Below, piece after piece: positions 23,902 through 33,109 of a DNA stretch of 33,741 nt (position 1 is its first letter; every line of letters starts with the position of its first letter). A program made the translations under genes and the position numbers. Origin of the DNA: Prevotella sp. CAG:485 (lineage in GTDB: Bacteria; Bacteroidota; Bacteroidia; Bacteroidales; Muribaculaceae); contig FR897843.1 of assembly GCA_000437495.1 (NCBI GenBank), forward strand, positions 1-33,741, in the 5' to 3' direction. The notes under the pieces are model-generated. The model was not told where the DNA came from. It searched no databases and saw only the letters and a list, made by a program, of their open reading frames with translations.

Positions 23902-25773
23902 ATGGAAGACAACGAAACAAACAAAATGAAGACTTTTCAGGAGCTTGGCGTAGAACCTGAGCTGCTGAGGGCAATAAAAGAGATGGGCTTCGACACGCCC
24001 ATGCCTATACAGGAAATGGTGATACCCCATTTGCTCAACCATGAGGGCGATGTGGTGGGTCTCGCTCAGACCGGAACGGGCAAAACGGCGGCTTTCGGTC
24101 TGCCGGTGCTTCAGCGCATCGACGCGGCGAAAAGGGTGCCGCAGGCTCTTATCATAGCTCCTACCCGCGAACTCTGCCTGCAGATAGCCGGCGATTTGGC
24201 CGACTTCGCCAAATATATTGAAGACATAAAGATATTGCCGGTATACGGGGGCAGCAGCATCGACAGCCAGATAAAGGCACTGCGCCGCGGCACGCAGGTT
24301 ATTGTGGCCACTCCGGGACGTCTCATCGACCTCATCAACAGGGGCGAGGTAGACCTGGCCGACGTGCATACGGTGATTCTTGACGAAGCCGACGAAATGC
24401 TCAACATGGGTTTCCTCGACGACATCAAGGAGATTCTGGGCCACGTTCCCGCCGACCGCAAGATGCTGATGTTCTCGGCCACAATGCCCAAGGAGATTGC
24501 CGATATTGCCAAGAACTTCATGCACGACCCGGTGGAATTTGTGGCCGGAAACCGCAATGAGGGTGCCAAGAATGTGCGGCACATATATTATATGGTCAAA
24601 GCACACGACAAGTATTTGGCGCTGAAACGTGTGGCCGACAACAACCCTGACATCTACGGCATCGTCTTCTGCCGCACCCGCAAAGAGACTCAGGAGATAG
24701 CCGACAAGCTGATAGCCGACGGGTATAACGCCGACTGTCTGCACGGCGATCTGAGTCAGGTTCAGCGCGATATGGCCATGCGCAAATTCCGCGACCACGT
24801 AACGCAACTGTTAGTGGCCACCGATGTGGCTGCTCGCGGTCTTGACGTTGACGACCTCACGCACGTTATAAACTACGGTCTGCCTGAAGACACGGCTGTA
24901 TACACGCATCGGTCGGGCCGTACTGGCCGCGCCAGAAAGACCGGTGTGAGCGTTGCCATCATCCACTCGCGCGAAAAGAGCAAGCTGCGCGAGATTGAGA
25001 AGAAGATAGGCAAGGAGTTTGAATATCGTAAAGTCCCGACTCCGGAACATATCATTGAGAAGCAGCTTTATCATCTGGCCGACCGGCTGGAGCGCGTGGA
25101 GGTCAACGAGGAGCAGATTGCCAAATATCTGCCGGGCGTGGACAAGAAGCTGGGATGGCTCAGCGGCGAAGACCTGCTCAAGCGCGTGCTTTCGTTAGAG
25201 TTCAACCGTTTGCTGGCCTACTATCAGGATATGCCCGACATCGACCTCAACGCCGACGACAAGAAAGACAAGGAGAAACGGGCCAAACGCGACCGCGACG
25301 ACCGCCATGCCGAGCGCGGCATGGAACGCATATACGTCAACGTGGGCAAGCGCCAGGGCTTCTATCCGGGCAACCTCATGGAGCTCATCAACAGCAACAT
25401 AGAGGGCAGCAAACCCGACATTGGCCGTATAGACCTGATGCCCGACTACACGCTGTTTGACGTACGCAATGAGGATGGCCGCCGGGTTATCAACGCCCTG
25501 AAAGGCGCCGATTTCTTCGGCACAAGGCTCTATGCCGAAGAGGCTCAGCCCGACAAAGACTACGCCGCTGCCGGCCGTGGCAAAGGTAAGGGCAAAGAGA
25601 AACCCAAGGGCAAAGGCAAGCACAAGGAGAAAAGGGACTTCAAACCTGAACCTGCGGCTCTCCTTGGCGAAAGCAAGAAGAAAAAGAAGAAAGATAAAAA
25701 GAAAAATGCCGCCAAAGCCGATGCACCCATGTATAACGGCAATTACGACATTTTTATAAAAAAGAAGAAATGA
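23902..25773 (+). CDS. DEAD-box ATP-dependent RNA helicase
   Basis: A 623-residue cytoplasmic RNA helicase. The Q motif lies near residues 30-37 (FDTPMPIQ), motif I AQTGTGKT at 55-62, PTREL near 87-91, motif II DEAD at 161-164, and motif III SAT at 192-194. Motif VI HRSGRTGR is in the second RecA domain. After a charged linker comes a DbpA-type RNA-binding fold (ERIYVNVGKRQGFYPGNLMELIN ... IGRIDLMPDYTLFDV) at about 475-545. The last 80 residues are low-complexity Lys/Gly. It resembles DeaD/CsdA proteins that act in ribosome assembly and cold adaptation. The start may instead be Met9. Its stop overlaps the next start (ATGA). Confidence 0.94.
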   Translation: MEDNETNKMKTFQELGVEPELLRAIKEMGFDTPMPIQEMVIPHLLNHEGDVVGLAQTGTGKTAAFGLPVLQRIDAAKRVPQALIIAPTRELCLQIAGDLADFAKYIEDIKILPVYGGSSIDSQIKALRRGTQVIVATPGRLIDLINRGEVDLADVHTVILDEADEMLNMGFLDDIKEILGHVPADRKMLMFSATMPKEIADIAKNFMHDPVEFVAGNRNEGAKNVRHIYYMVKAHDKYLALKRVADNNPDIYGIVFCRTRKETQEIADKLIADGYNADCLHGDLSQVQRDMAMRKFRDHVTQLLVATDVAARGLDVDDLTHVINYGLPEDTAVYTHRSGRTGRARKTGVSVAIIHSREKSKLREIEKKIGKEFEYRKVPTPEHIIEKQLYHLADRLERVEVNEEQIAKYLPGVDKKLGWLSGEDLLKRVLSLEFNRLLAYYQDMPDIDLNADDKKDKEKRAKRDRDDRHAERGMERIYVNVGKRQGFYPGNLMELINSNIEGSKPDIGRIDLMPDYTLFDVRNEDGRRVINALKGADFFGTRLYAEEAQPDKDYAAAGRGKGKGKEKPKGKGKHKEKRDFKPEPAALLGESKKKKKKDKKKNAAKADAPMYNGNYDIFIKKKK

Positions 25774-26570
25774 TAAGGCATAACACTGCATTCTGCTTTT
25801 TTATAGCAATAGCATTTTTGCTATGCGCCGCTGCAACGGGTCGTGCACAAATGCCGGAAGAAACGGATTCTATAACCTTTGAATTAGGCCCGGATTCTAT
25901 GGCTGTTGCTTTAGACCCGGCCGATTACGCTGTGCCGGCACCTGTGGGCGTCGACTCGCTGCAGAAGCTGTATCCCGACTTGCCGGCAGCGGTGGCGTTT
26001 GCCGCTTTGCCCGACTCCGTACTGCCGCTCCTGGCGCAAAACACGCGCCTCGATATGCTCGACTATGCCAAAGAGTGCATTCACAATGAGATAAAAAATA
26101 TGCTGAACGGCTATTCGCGGCTCGACTCCCTCTCGGCCAATTATCTCCACGTGGCCGTAACGGACGTCAGCAACATCAGCATTGGCTGCTATAACGGCAA
26201 GGGCAAACCGGGCAATGTGGTGGCTTTAAGTTACACCATAACGCCCTCCGATGCCGCCTCCGATTCGCAGATAATGTTCTTCACCCCGGATATGAAGCCC
26301 ATAGCCACCCGCAAGCTGCTGAAAGTGCCTGGGTCAGAAGATTTTCTGCTGGTGCCCAAAGGCTCGGCAATGACCCTGAAGGAGGCCGCTACGGCAATCA
26401 TCTTCCCCACGGTGGTTTATACGCTGCAACCCGACAAGGGTCTGCTCACAGCCACCCTCACCGTTGACAAAGCAATGACGATTGAGAATTTTGAAAGCCT
26501 GAAGACCTATCTGCATCCGGTGATTACCTATCGCTGGACGGGCAAACGCTTCGAAAAAATCAACCGCTGA
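25770..26570 (+). CDS. DUF3256 family secreted protein
   Basis: A 266-residue protein with an N-terminal signal peptide (hydrophobic core ending in GRAQ). The family core begins LPDSVLPLLAQNTRLDMLDY near residue 80, followed by NEIKNMLNGYSRLDSLSANYLHV; this pattern is typical of DUF3256 in Bacteroidales. A longer Asp/Pro-rich stretch precedes the core. The function is unknown; it is predicted periplasmic or outer-membrane associated. It overlaps the helicase stop codon by four bases and lies 57 bases ahead of gltX, so it is in one operon with both. Confidence 0.85.
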   Translation: MIRHNTAFCFFIAIAFLLCAAATGRAQMPEETDSITFELGPDSMAVALDPADYAVPAPVGVDSLQKLYPDLPAAVAFAALPDSVLPLLAQNTRLDMLDYAKECIHNEIKNMLNGYSRLDSLSANYLHVAVTDVSNISIGCYNGKGKPGNVVALSYTITPSDAASDSQIMFFTPDMKPIATRKLLKVPGSEDFLLVPKGSAMTLKEAATAIIFPTVVYTLQPDKGLLTATLTVDKAMTIENFESLKTYLHPVITYRWTGKRFEKINR

Positions 26571-26627
26571 ATTTCCACCATACACACCTCTCTCCCATCA
26601 TAATAACCAAGAACCAACCTCAACCCC

Positions 26628-28145
26628 ATGTCTGATAAAGTTCGGGTGCGTTTTGCGCCCTCACCCACCGGTCCGCTTCATATTGGCGGAGTACGCACAG
26701 CCCTCTACAACTATCTTTTTGCCCGTCATCACGGCGGCGAAATGATTTTGCGCATAGAAGACACAGACAGCCGCCGCTTTGTGCCGGGAGCTGAAGAATA
26801 CATCATCGAGGCCATGAACTGGCTCGGCATCAAATTCGACGAAGGCGTGGCCACAGGCGGCCCGCACGCTCCCTACCGCCAGAGCGAACGCCGCGACATA
26901 TACAGAAAATATGCCCGTCAGCTGCTCGACGACGGCCGTGCCTACATAGCCTTCGACACGCCTGAAGAGCTGGAAAAGGCCCGTGCCGAAACGCCCAACT
27001 TCCAGTATGACGCGTCCACGCGCATGAACATGACCAACTCGTTGACTCTGCCGGCCGACGAGGTGAAGCGCCGCATCGACAACGGCGACCAGTATGTGGT
27101 GCGCATCAAGATTGAACCGGGACAGGATGTGGTGGTCAACGACCTGGTGCGCGGCAAAGTAACCATCAACTCGTCGATTCTTGACGACAAAGTGCTGTAT
27201 AAGAGCGCCGATGACCTGCCCACATATCACCTGGCCAATATAGTCGACGACCATCTGATGGAGGTAACGCACGTAATACGCGGCGAAGAATGGCTGCCGT
27301 CAGCACCCCTTCATGTGCTTCTCTACCGGGCGTTAGGCTGGGAAGAGAGCATGCCGCAGTTTGCCCATCTGCCGCTGCTGCTCAAGCCGGTGGGCAACGG
27401 CAAGCTATCGAAACGCGACGGCGACAAATTAGGATTTCCCGTCTTCCCTCTGGAATGGCACGACCCCAAGAGCGGCGAGACGTCGTCAGGCTATCGCGAA
27501 CAGGGATACCTGCCCGAAGCGGTGGTGAATTTCCTGGCGCTGTTAGGATGGAACCCCGGCGACGACACGGAGCTGATGGATATGCGGCAGCTCACCGACA
27601 AATTCTCGCTTGAGCATTGCTCAAAAGCCGGCGCCAAATTCGATTACAAGAAGGGTCTGTGGTTCAACCACGAATACATCATGCGCACACCCGACACGGA
27701 ACTGGCAACCCTTATACAGCCTATTCTCAAGGAGCATGGTGTGGAAGCCGACTTCGACTATACGGCAAAGGCCATGGGACTGGTCAAGAGCCGTGCCAAC
27801 TTGCTTCCTGACCTGTGGAAAGAGGCTGATTTCTTCTTCGTGGCTCCCACGGAATATGCGCCCAAAGATGTGAAGAAGCGCTGGAAAGAGGGTATGGCCG
27901 ACATCATGGAAGAGCTGGTGGGCGTGCTCGACGGCATCGACGACATGACTTCGGCCAACGCTGAGAAAATCGTGCTCGACTGGATAGCCTCGAAAGAGTA
28001 TCACTTAGGCAACGTCATGAATGCCTTCCGGCTTTGCGTGGTAGGCGCCTGCCGTGGTCCGCACATGTTCGACATCACCGAGATAATGCCGCGTCAGGAG
28101 GTGAAGCAGCGCATCTTACACGCCATTGAAGTGCTTGGCCGATGA
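26628..28145 (+). CDS. gltX: Glutamyl-tRNA synthetase
   Basis: A 505-residue class I aminoacyl-tRNA synthetase that charges tRNA-Glu. The HIGH-type motif is APSPTGPLHIGGVRTALYN (HIGG at 18-21), and the KMSKS-type loop is KLSKR at 259-263. The anticodon-binding region forms the C-terminal third. Length and motifs are normal for the family. Whether it is discriminating or also charges tRNA-Gln cannot be decided here. It follows DUF3256 by 57 bases, and its stop overlaps the waaA start (ATGA), so waaA is translationally coupled. Confidence 0.96.
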   Translation: MSDKVRVRFAPSPTGPLHIGGVRTALYNYLFARHHGGEMILRIEDTDSRRFVPGAEEYIIEAMNWLGIKFDEGVATGGPHAPYRQSERRDIYRKYARQLLDDGRAYIAFDTPEELEKARAETPNFQYDASTRMNMTNSLTLPADEVKRRIDNGDQYVVRIKIEPGQDVVVNDLVRGKVTINSSILDDKVLYKSADDLPTYHLANIVDDHLMEVTHVIRGEEWLPSAPLHVLLYRALGWEESMPQFAHLPLLLKPVGNGKLSKRDGDKLGFPVFPLEWHDPKSGETSSGYREQGYLPEAVVNFLALLGWNPGDDTELMDMRQLTDKFSLEHCSKAGAKFDYKKGLWFNHEYIMRTPDTELATLIQPILKEHGVEADFDYTAKAMGLVKSRANLLPDLWKEADFFFVAPTEYAPKDVKKRWKEGMADIMEELVGVLDGIDDMTSANAEKIVLDWIASKEYHLGNVMNAFRLCVVGACRGPHMFDITEIMPRQEVKQRILHAIEVLGR

Positions 28146-29476
28146 AGACCGGCCGAACCATAAGCCGCTTGTGGACAGCGGCGCTCTACAACAACGGCAT
28201 CCGGCTCTATCGCAAAGGGGTGAGAATTGCCGCGCGCAGACCCGGCAAGGCTCGGCTGATGAAGAGCGGACACCGCACCGTGTTTCAGTATCTGAAAGAC
28301 CACATCAAACCCGGCGAGAAGTATGTGTGGGTTCACACCTCTTCGCTGGGCGAGTTTGAGCAGGGAAGGCCGCTGATGGAGCGGCTGAGGCGCGAAAGAC
28401 CCGACCTGAAGATTCTGCTCACCTTCTTCTCCCCCTCGGGCTATGAGGTGCGCAGAGCGTGGCCCGGTGCCGATGCGGTGTGTTATCTGCCTTTCGACAT
28501 CCCCTCAAACGTGGAGAAGTTTCTCGACATGGTGCAGCCGGTGGCCGCCGTGTTCGTGAAGTATGAGTTCTGGCGCAACTACCTCATGGCCCTCGAAGAG
28601 CGCGGTATCCCCACGTTCCTCATCTCGGGCATATTCCGTCGCGGACAGATGTTTTTCCGTCATGGCGGCGCCTGGTACCGGCGGCTGCTTCACTGTTTCA
28701 CCCATCTCATGGTGCAGGACGACAACAGCCGGCGGCTCCTCTCGGGCATCGGAGTCGACAACGTCAGCGTATGCGGCGACACGCGGTTTGACCGTGTCAG
28801 CGACATTCTGCAGGCCCGCCGCCCCGTCGACATCCTGCAGCGCTTCACAGAAGGCGCCTCCACGGTGTTCATTGCCGGAAGCTCCTGGCCTGCCGACGAG
28901 AAGGTATATTTCCCCTGGCTGAAGGCGCATCCGGAGGTAAAGGTGATAATTGCTCCGCATGAATACGACGACGAGCGGGTAAACGCTCTGCTCAGCGCCT
29001 TCCCCGGCGAGGCCGTAAACTGGACACAGGCCAAGCTGCACGAGGAGGAGGCGCTGAAAGGGAAGCGTGTATTAGTGATGGACTGCTTCGGCCTTCTCTC
29101 GGCTGCTTACCGCTATGCCGACATAGCCTACGTTGGAGGCGGCTTCGGCGCCGGTATTCACAACATCAACGAGGCGGCTGTGTTCGGCCTCCCGGTGCTC
29201 TTCGGGCCCAACAACGCCAAGTTCGTGGAAGCTCGCGAGATGAAGGCCTGCGGCGGCGGCATGGAGGTGTCGTCAGCCGAAGAGTTCAGCTCTCTGGTCA
29301 CTCCGCTGCTCGACCCCGAAACGCGCAAAAAGGCCGGTGAGGCTGCCTCAGCCTACATACAGTCGAAGCTCGGAGCCACCGACAAATGCTACGCCATTAT
29401 CAGGGAGTCGCTGCCCCCGGCACCCGTTCAGGACGCACCCGAGGCTGCTGCCGACGGCCATAACGGCGATTGCTGA
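28142..29476 (+). CDS. waaA: 3-deoxy-D-manno-octulosonic acid transferase
   Basis: A 444-residue Kdo transferase (WaaA/KdtA, GT30) that adds Kdo to the lipid A precursor at the cytoplasmic face of the inner membrane. The N-terminal domain carries WVHTSSLGEFEQGRPL, with the catalytic Glu in the GEF motif, then LLTFFSPSGYEVRR and KYEFWRNYL. The C-terminal domain carries AGSSWPADE, APHEYDDER, and the CMP-Kdo-binding region YVGGGFGAGIHNINEAAVFGLPVLFGP. An N-terminal amphipathic or hydrophobic helix is weak but present. The C-terminal 20 residues are Ala/Pro-rich. It overlaps gltX by four bases and ends before a new promoter. Confidence 0.95.
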   Translation: MKTGRTISRLWTAALYNNGIRLYRKGVRIAARRPGKARLMKSGHRTVFQYLKDHIKPGEKYVWVHTSSLGEFEQGRPLMERLRRERPDLKILLTFFSPSGYEVRRAWPGADAVCYLPFDIPSNVEKFLDMVQPVAAVFVKYEFWRNYLMALEERGIPTFLISGIFRRGQMFFRHGGAWYRRLLHCFTHLMVQDDNSRRLLSGIGVDNVSVCGDTRFDRVSDILQARRPVDILQRFTEGASTVFIAGSSWPADEKVYFPWLKAHPEVKVIIAPHEYDDERVNALLSAFPGEAVNWTQAKLHEEEALKGKRVLVMDCFGLLSAAYRYADIAYVGGGFGAGIHNINEAAVFGLPVLFGPNNAKFVEAREMKACGGGMEVSSAEEFSSLVTPLLDPETRKKAGEAASAYIQSKLGATDKCYAIIRESLPPAPVQDAPEAAADGHNGDC

Positions 29477-29485
29477 GCAACTGAA

Positions 29486-29517
29486 TTTGCGCAATCATCC
29501 GTTTTTTATTATCTTTG
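29486..29517 (+). promoter_or_regulatory. Promoter of gldE
   Basis: TTTG at 29486-29489 and TATCTTTG at 29510-29517 are separated by 20 bases, a full match to the Bacteroidota consensus. The leader to the gldE GTG start is about 145 bases. Confidence 0.75.
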
Positions 29518-29530
29518 CCAAACGGTAAGG

Positions 29531-29554
29531 AGCGCAACGCCGTAAGGCTGCGCT
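29531..29554 (+). other. Hairpin at the 5' end of the gldE leader
   Basis: AGCGCA plus GCC pair with GGC plus TGCGCT around a GTAA loop, with a two-base bulge. It lies within about 10 bases of the predicted transcription start. The rest of the leader (to 29668) shows no gene or recognised riboswitch. Confidence 0.5.
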
Positions 29555-29668
29555 TCAGGCCGCAACTTTCAACCTCAATATTCAACAATACAACCCTACA
29601 AGCCGGTTGGGTGCCCTCGGGCAGGGTAACATCTGTGCCTCAAAGGCGCCGCAACCGAATTTCATACA

Positions 29669-31033
29669 GTGGATACAGACCCTTTACCATCATCGCCTCT
29701 TGGTTTTCTGCTCGGCATATTGCTTCACGCCGGGCAAAACATTTGGTTCACTTGTCCGCCCTCATGGGGCGTATGGATCACCATTGTGGTCATAGCCTTT
29801 TTATGTATGCTGATGTCGGCCTTTATGTCGGGCTCGGAGATAGCCTTTTTCGGCCTCGACACGGCACAGCTTGAAGACCTGGAGGAGGAAGACAGTCGCG
29901 AGAGCCGGCGCGTGTGCTTCCTGGTGCATAACCCCGAACGCCTGTTGGCAACCATACTCATAGGCAACAACCTGGTGAACATCACCATGGTCATCCTGCT
30001 CAACTTCGCCATGGATCAGACGGTGCATTTCGACAACGGCGTAGTGGAGTTTCTCATCAAGACTGTACTGCTCACCTTCCTGTTGCTCCTCTTCGGCGAG
30101 GTTCTGCCCAAGCTCACGGCCCGCGGCCGCGCGCGCAGCTGGGCCAAGAGTGCCGGCGGTGCCATGCTCTTCGCTTACCGTCTGTTCGGCCCGCTGAGCA
30201 AGGTCATGGTGCGCTCTTCGGCCTTCGTGTCGCGCAATGTGGAGCGCAAACATGAGGATATTTCCACCGATGACCTCACTCAGGCGCTTGAAATCACCGA
30301 CGTCAAGGAGCAGAAAGACAAGGAGATGCTCGAGAGCATCCTCACCCTGGGCCAGAAACAGGCCAGCGACATCATGGTGTCGCGCATCGACGTTACGGCA
30401 ATTGAGAATCATGCCTCATTCAAGGAGGTCATCGCCACAGTACTCGACAGCGGCTTCTCGCGCATACCGGTCTACGACACGGATATGGACGACATACGCG
30501 GCATCCTTTACAGCAAGGACCTTTTGCCGTGGCTGGAACACGACGGCACCGACTTTAAATGGCAGAGTCTAGTGCGCAAAGCATATTTCGTGCCCGAAAG
30601 CCGCATGATTGACGACCTGATGCAGGATTTCCGCCTCAAGAAGGTGCATATAGCCGTGGTTGTGGACGAATATGGAGGCACGCAGGGCATCGTTACGCTC
30701 GAAGACATTCTTGAGGAGATTGTGGGCGAGATAGACGACGAATACGACACCGGCGAGGAGATGTGGCGCAAGATTGCCCCGGGGGTATGGCGCTTCAGCG
30801 GCAAGACGCCGTTGGTGGATTTCTATCGCGTTACGGACATTGACGAAGAAACGTTCAGCGATGCCGACGACGCCGAGACGCTGGCCGGTCTTCTGCTGGC
30901 CATAAAGGGTGATTTCCCAAAAGAGCGCGAATCGATAGAAGCGGGCGGGTTCCGCTTCACAGTCCTCAAAATGGACCGCCACCGCATCGACTCGGTAATG
31001 GTGCGTCAGATTACCGAACCGGCCAAAGCCTGA
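29669..31033 (+). CDS. gldE: GldE-like CNNM/CorC membrane protein with CBS domains
   Basis: A 454-residue inner-membrane protein. A DUF21 transmembrane domain (about 35-200) holds helices at 35-57, 95-115 and 128-145 and the FMSGSEIAFFGLD motif. Paired CBS domains follow at about 230-345 (ASDIMVSRIDVTAI, VVDEYGGTQGIVTLEDILEEIVGEI), and a CorC/HlyC-type C-terminal domain runs from about 360. The length and N-terminus (MDTDPLPSS...) fit GldE, a gliding-associated paralogue widespread in non-gliding Bacteroidota. The start is GTG at 29669; an in-frame TAA lies at 29627 and no ATG intervenes. The PPTase gene starts 11 bases after its stop, a pairing common in Bacteroidales. Confidence 0.9.
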   Translation: MDTDPLPSSPLGFLLGILLHAGQNIWFTCPPSWGVWITIVVIAFLCMLMSAFMSGSEIAFFGLDTAQLEDLEEEDSRESRRVCFLVHNPERLLATILIGNNLVNITMVILLNFAMDQTVHFDNGVVEFLIKTVLLTFLLLLFGEVLPKLTARGRARSWAKSAGGAMLFAYRLFGPLSKVMVRSSAFVSRNVERKHEDISTDDLTQALEITDVKEQKDKEMLESILTLGQKQASDIMVSRIDVTAIENHASFKEVIATVLDSGFSRIPVYDTDMDDIRGILYSKDLLPWLEHDGTDFKWQSLVRKAYFVPESRMIDDLMQDFRLKKVHIAVVVDEYGGTQGIVTLEDILEEIVGEIDDEYDTGEEMWRKIAPGVWRFSGKTPLVDFYRVTDIDEETFSDADDAETLAGLLLAIKGDFPKERESIEAGGFRFTVLKMDRHRIDSVMVRQITEPAKA

Positions 31034-31044
31034 ATCTTAGACCC

Positions 31045-31716
31045 ATGCACAACAACGACGACGAAGACCTTACATATTGGCGACACCGCACTCCGGTGGG
31101 CGTGAAAATAGAAGAGATAAGCGGCGGAAGCCGTTATTCCGACCGTCTGTGGCCCATCATGGCGCGGCAGATATGGAGCGAGAATGGCCGCGACAATGAA
31201 TATCGCACCATCGACCATCTGCCCGACGGTGTGCCGCTGCTCGACGGCAGCCACGAGCGCATCTCCATCAGCCACACGCGCGGCATGATGGTGGTGGCAA
31301 CGCTGCCTCCCACCCCCGAGGTGAATCTTGAGCAATATTCGCCCAGAGCTGCCATGGGGGTCGACACGGAAAGGGCAGACCGCTCAATCTCGGCAGAAGT
31401 GCGCAGCCGCATCCTCACTCCGGCAGAGCAGGAAATTGTGCCGCAGCACAAAACGTTGCTCGCCTGGACTTGCAAGGAGGCGCTCTACAAGGCTGTTATG
31501 GGTCAGGTCAAGCACTGGGATTCGGACTATACCATCACGGCGCTCCCCGACCCCGACAAGGGCACCACAGGCGCTGCGTCTGTCATGCTCCCCGGCGGGT
31601 CGGAGGTCTTCATCCTTTACAGCTGGCTCTCTGAAGGGTTCATCATCACTCTGGCTCTCTCGGCTCAGTGCGCCACTTATAAAAAGACTGCCGATAAAAA
31701 GGGCTCTGACAAATAA
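31045..31716 (+). CDS. 4'-phosphopantetheinyl transferase family protein
   Basis: A 223-residue Sfp-type enzyme that moves phosphopantetheine from CoA to carrier proteins. The three family motifs are present: RISISHTRG (72-80), GVDTERADR with the metal ligands Asp107 and Glu109, and WTCKEALYKA with Lys144-Glu145. The C-terminus is Lys-rich. It follows gldE by 11 bases in the same operon. The carrier protein it modifies is not in the window; the fatty-acid acyl carrier protein is the default expectation, not shown. Confidence 0.92.
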   Translation: MHNNDDEDLTYWRHRTPVGVKIEEISGGSRYSDRLWPIMARQIWSENGRDNEYRTIDHLPDGVPLLDGSHERISISHTRGMMVVATLPPTPEVNLEQYSPRAAMGVDTERADRSISAEVRSRILTPAEQEIVPQHKTLLAWTCKEALYKAVMGQVKHWDSDYTITALPDPDKGTTGAASVMLPGGSEVFILYSWLSEGFIITLALSAQCATYKKTADKKGSDK

Positions 31717-31726
31717 ATTCTGCCCC

Positions 31727-31784
31727 GGCAGCGTTATATAATCAGATACTTGCCGCAACGGCTGTAACGCTGCCGCAGCGGCAT
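31727..31784. repeat. Nested inverted repeats between PPTase and membrane protein genes
   Basis: GGCAGCGTTA (31727-31736) and TAACGCTGCC (31765-31774) are perfect 10-bp arms. Inside is GCCG-CAA-CGGC (31752-31762), and exactly 20 bases on is GCCG-CAG-CGGC (31772-31782). There is no T-run after it, so a normal terminator is unlikely on the plus strand. Confidence 0.7.
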
Positions 31785-31806
31785 AAGCAAAAAACACATT
31801 CACAAC

Positions 31807-32340
31807 ATGGTCTGGATAATCATAGGCTGCCTTCTCTTCGCCCTCACCTTTTGGTTTATACGCGCCAATCAGCTTCTGGCGCCGGCTTTCTCATATATGG
31901 GTCTGTTGGCTCTCAGCTTCGCCAACAATGCTCTGGGGCAGCCCTATCTGCCCATCAACAACACCATCCTCATCAGCTGGCTGTGCATGACGCTGGTGGT
32001 TATGGTGGCCACGCTGCTGCAGCCGGGTCCGGTGCGTCAGCAGACGCGCGGCGTATGGTACATGGCCATAGGCTCGTTCACCGGCATGGCAATAGGCTTG
32101 CTGGCGTTTACCTTCACCCTGAGCCTGCCGCTCCTCTATGCCTCCATGGTGCTTGGCACTGCCGCCGGATGCTTCTTCGGATACCTGGTCTTCACCAACA
32201 CTCCGCGCGGCGCTGCCGTAAACTTCTCCTCCGGCAACTTCTTCCGTTATCTTCTGGCAAAGGGCTTCCCCATTGCCATCGCCATTATGATGATGGGAGT
32301 GGTGCTGATTCTTCTTCTCTACATCAACAACATCAACTGA
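31807..32340 (+). CDS. Small integral membrane protein, hypothetical
   Basis: A 177-residue protein with about five hydrophobic helices (residues 1-18, 25-45, 52-70, 88-125 in two passes, and 152-175) and short polar loops. I recognise no family. It has no signal peptide other than the first helix and no obvious catalytic residues. The DUF4919 gene starts 13 bases after its stop, and slyD-like follows, so the three are likely one operon. The upstream 90 bases hold the nested inverted repeats but no clear promoter. Confidence 0.85.
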   Translation: MVWIIIGCLLFALTFWFIRANQLLAPAFSYMGLLALSFANNALGQPYLPINNTILISWLCMTLVVMVATLLQPGPVRQQTRGVWYMAIGSFTGMAIGLLAFTFTLSLPLLYASMVLGTAAGCFFGYLVFTNTPRGAAVNFSSGNFFRYLLAKGFPIAIAIMMMGVVLILLLYINNIN

Positions 32341-32353
32341 CCCCTCACCGCCA

Positions 32354-33085
32354 ATGAAACGATTCGCCATCATAGCCATCATAGCCGCGGCTCTGCTCTC
32401 GGCCTCTGCCGGACAGGCGCGCCCCAAACAACTCCCCGTGGAGAAACCGAATCTGGAAATGATTGAGGACTCGGTGCTCGACCCCACCAGCCGCTTCTAC
32501 TTCCCGCGGCTGCAAGAGCGCTTCGAGGCCAACGACACGGTGATGACGCCCCTGGAATATCGCTATTTCTACCTCGGCTATATGTTTCAGGAGGACTATG
32601 ACCCCTATCGCATAAGCCAGTTCAACGACTCCACTGAGGCTCTTATCAACAAACCGGGCGACATCACCAAACACGACGCCGAAAAGATAATCTCTTTCTC
32701 TGAAAAGGCTCTCTGGGACAACCCTCTCGACCTGCGTCAGATGTCGTTCCTCATCCATTTCCTGCGTCAGAAGGGCAAGCCCATACGCGCCAAATTCTGG
32801 GAATACAGGCTGCAGAATCTGCTCAACGCCATTCTCAGCACCGGCACGGGGCTCGATGCCGACAACGCCTGGTATGTGGTCTATCCCATGCACGAATACG
32901 ACCTGCTGCAGCTGCTTGGCTATGAGCCTATTGAGGCTGAATATCCGGCCGACGGCATGGATCGCCTCAAGGTGAAACCGCTTAAAGATGCCCGCCGCTT
33001 TAACGGCGAGATTCCGGGTGCTTTCTATTTCAATGTAAAGATTCCGCAGGAAGAATACATCCGCAAGCATCCCGGCGAAGAATAA
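32354..33085 (+). CDS. DUF4919 family secreted protein
   Basis: A 243-residue protein with a Sec signal peptide (AIIAIIAAALLSASAGQA). The core contains DPTSRFYFPRLQERFEANDTVMTPLEYRYFYLGYMFQEDYDPY and a later LIHFLRQKGKPIRAKFWEYRLQNLLNAI block, typical of DUF4919 in Bacteroidales. The function is unknown; it is predicted periplasmic. The helical repeats in the middle (DLRQMSFLIHFLRQKG) suggest a TPR-like fold, but this is only an impression. It lies between a small membrane protein and a SlyD-like isomerase, 24 bases ahead of the latter. Confidence 0.85.
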   Translation: MKRFAIIAIIAAALLSASAGQARPKQLPVEKPNLEMIEDSVLDPTSRFYFPRLQERFEANDTVMTPLEYRYFYLGYMFQEDYDPYRISQFNDSTEALINKPGDITKHDAEKIISFSEKALWDNPLDLRQMSFLIHFLRQKGKPIRAKFWEYRLQNLLNAILSTGTGLDADNAWYVVYPMHEYDLLQLLGYEPIEAEYPADGMDRLKVKPLKDARRFNGEIPGAFYFNVKIPQEEYIRKHPGEE

Positions 33086-33109
33086 TTTTACAAAACAACA
33101 ACTCAGCAA

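Noticed and set aside
23827..24807. 326-codon frame on the minus strand
   Set aside because: It is antisense to the helicase motifs and has no domain of its own.
29515..29874. 119-codon plus-strand frame over the gldE leader
   Set aside because: The sequence is Arg-rich with no family pattern and overlaps the gldE start in another frame.
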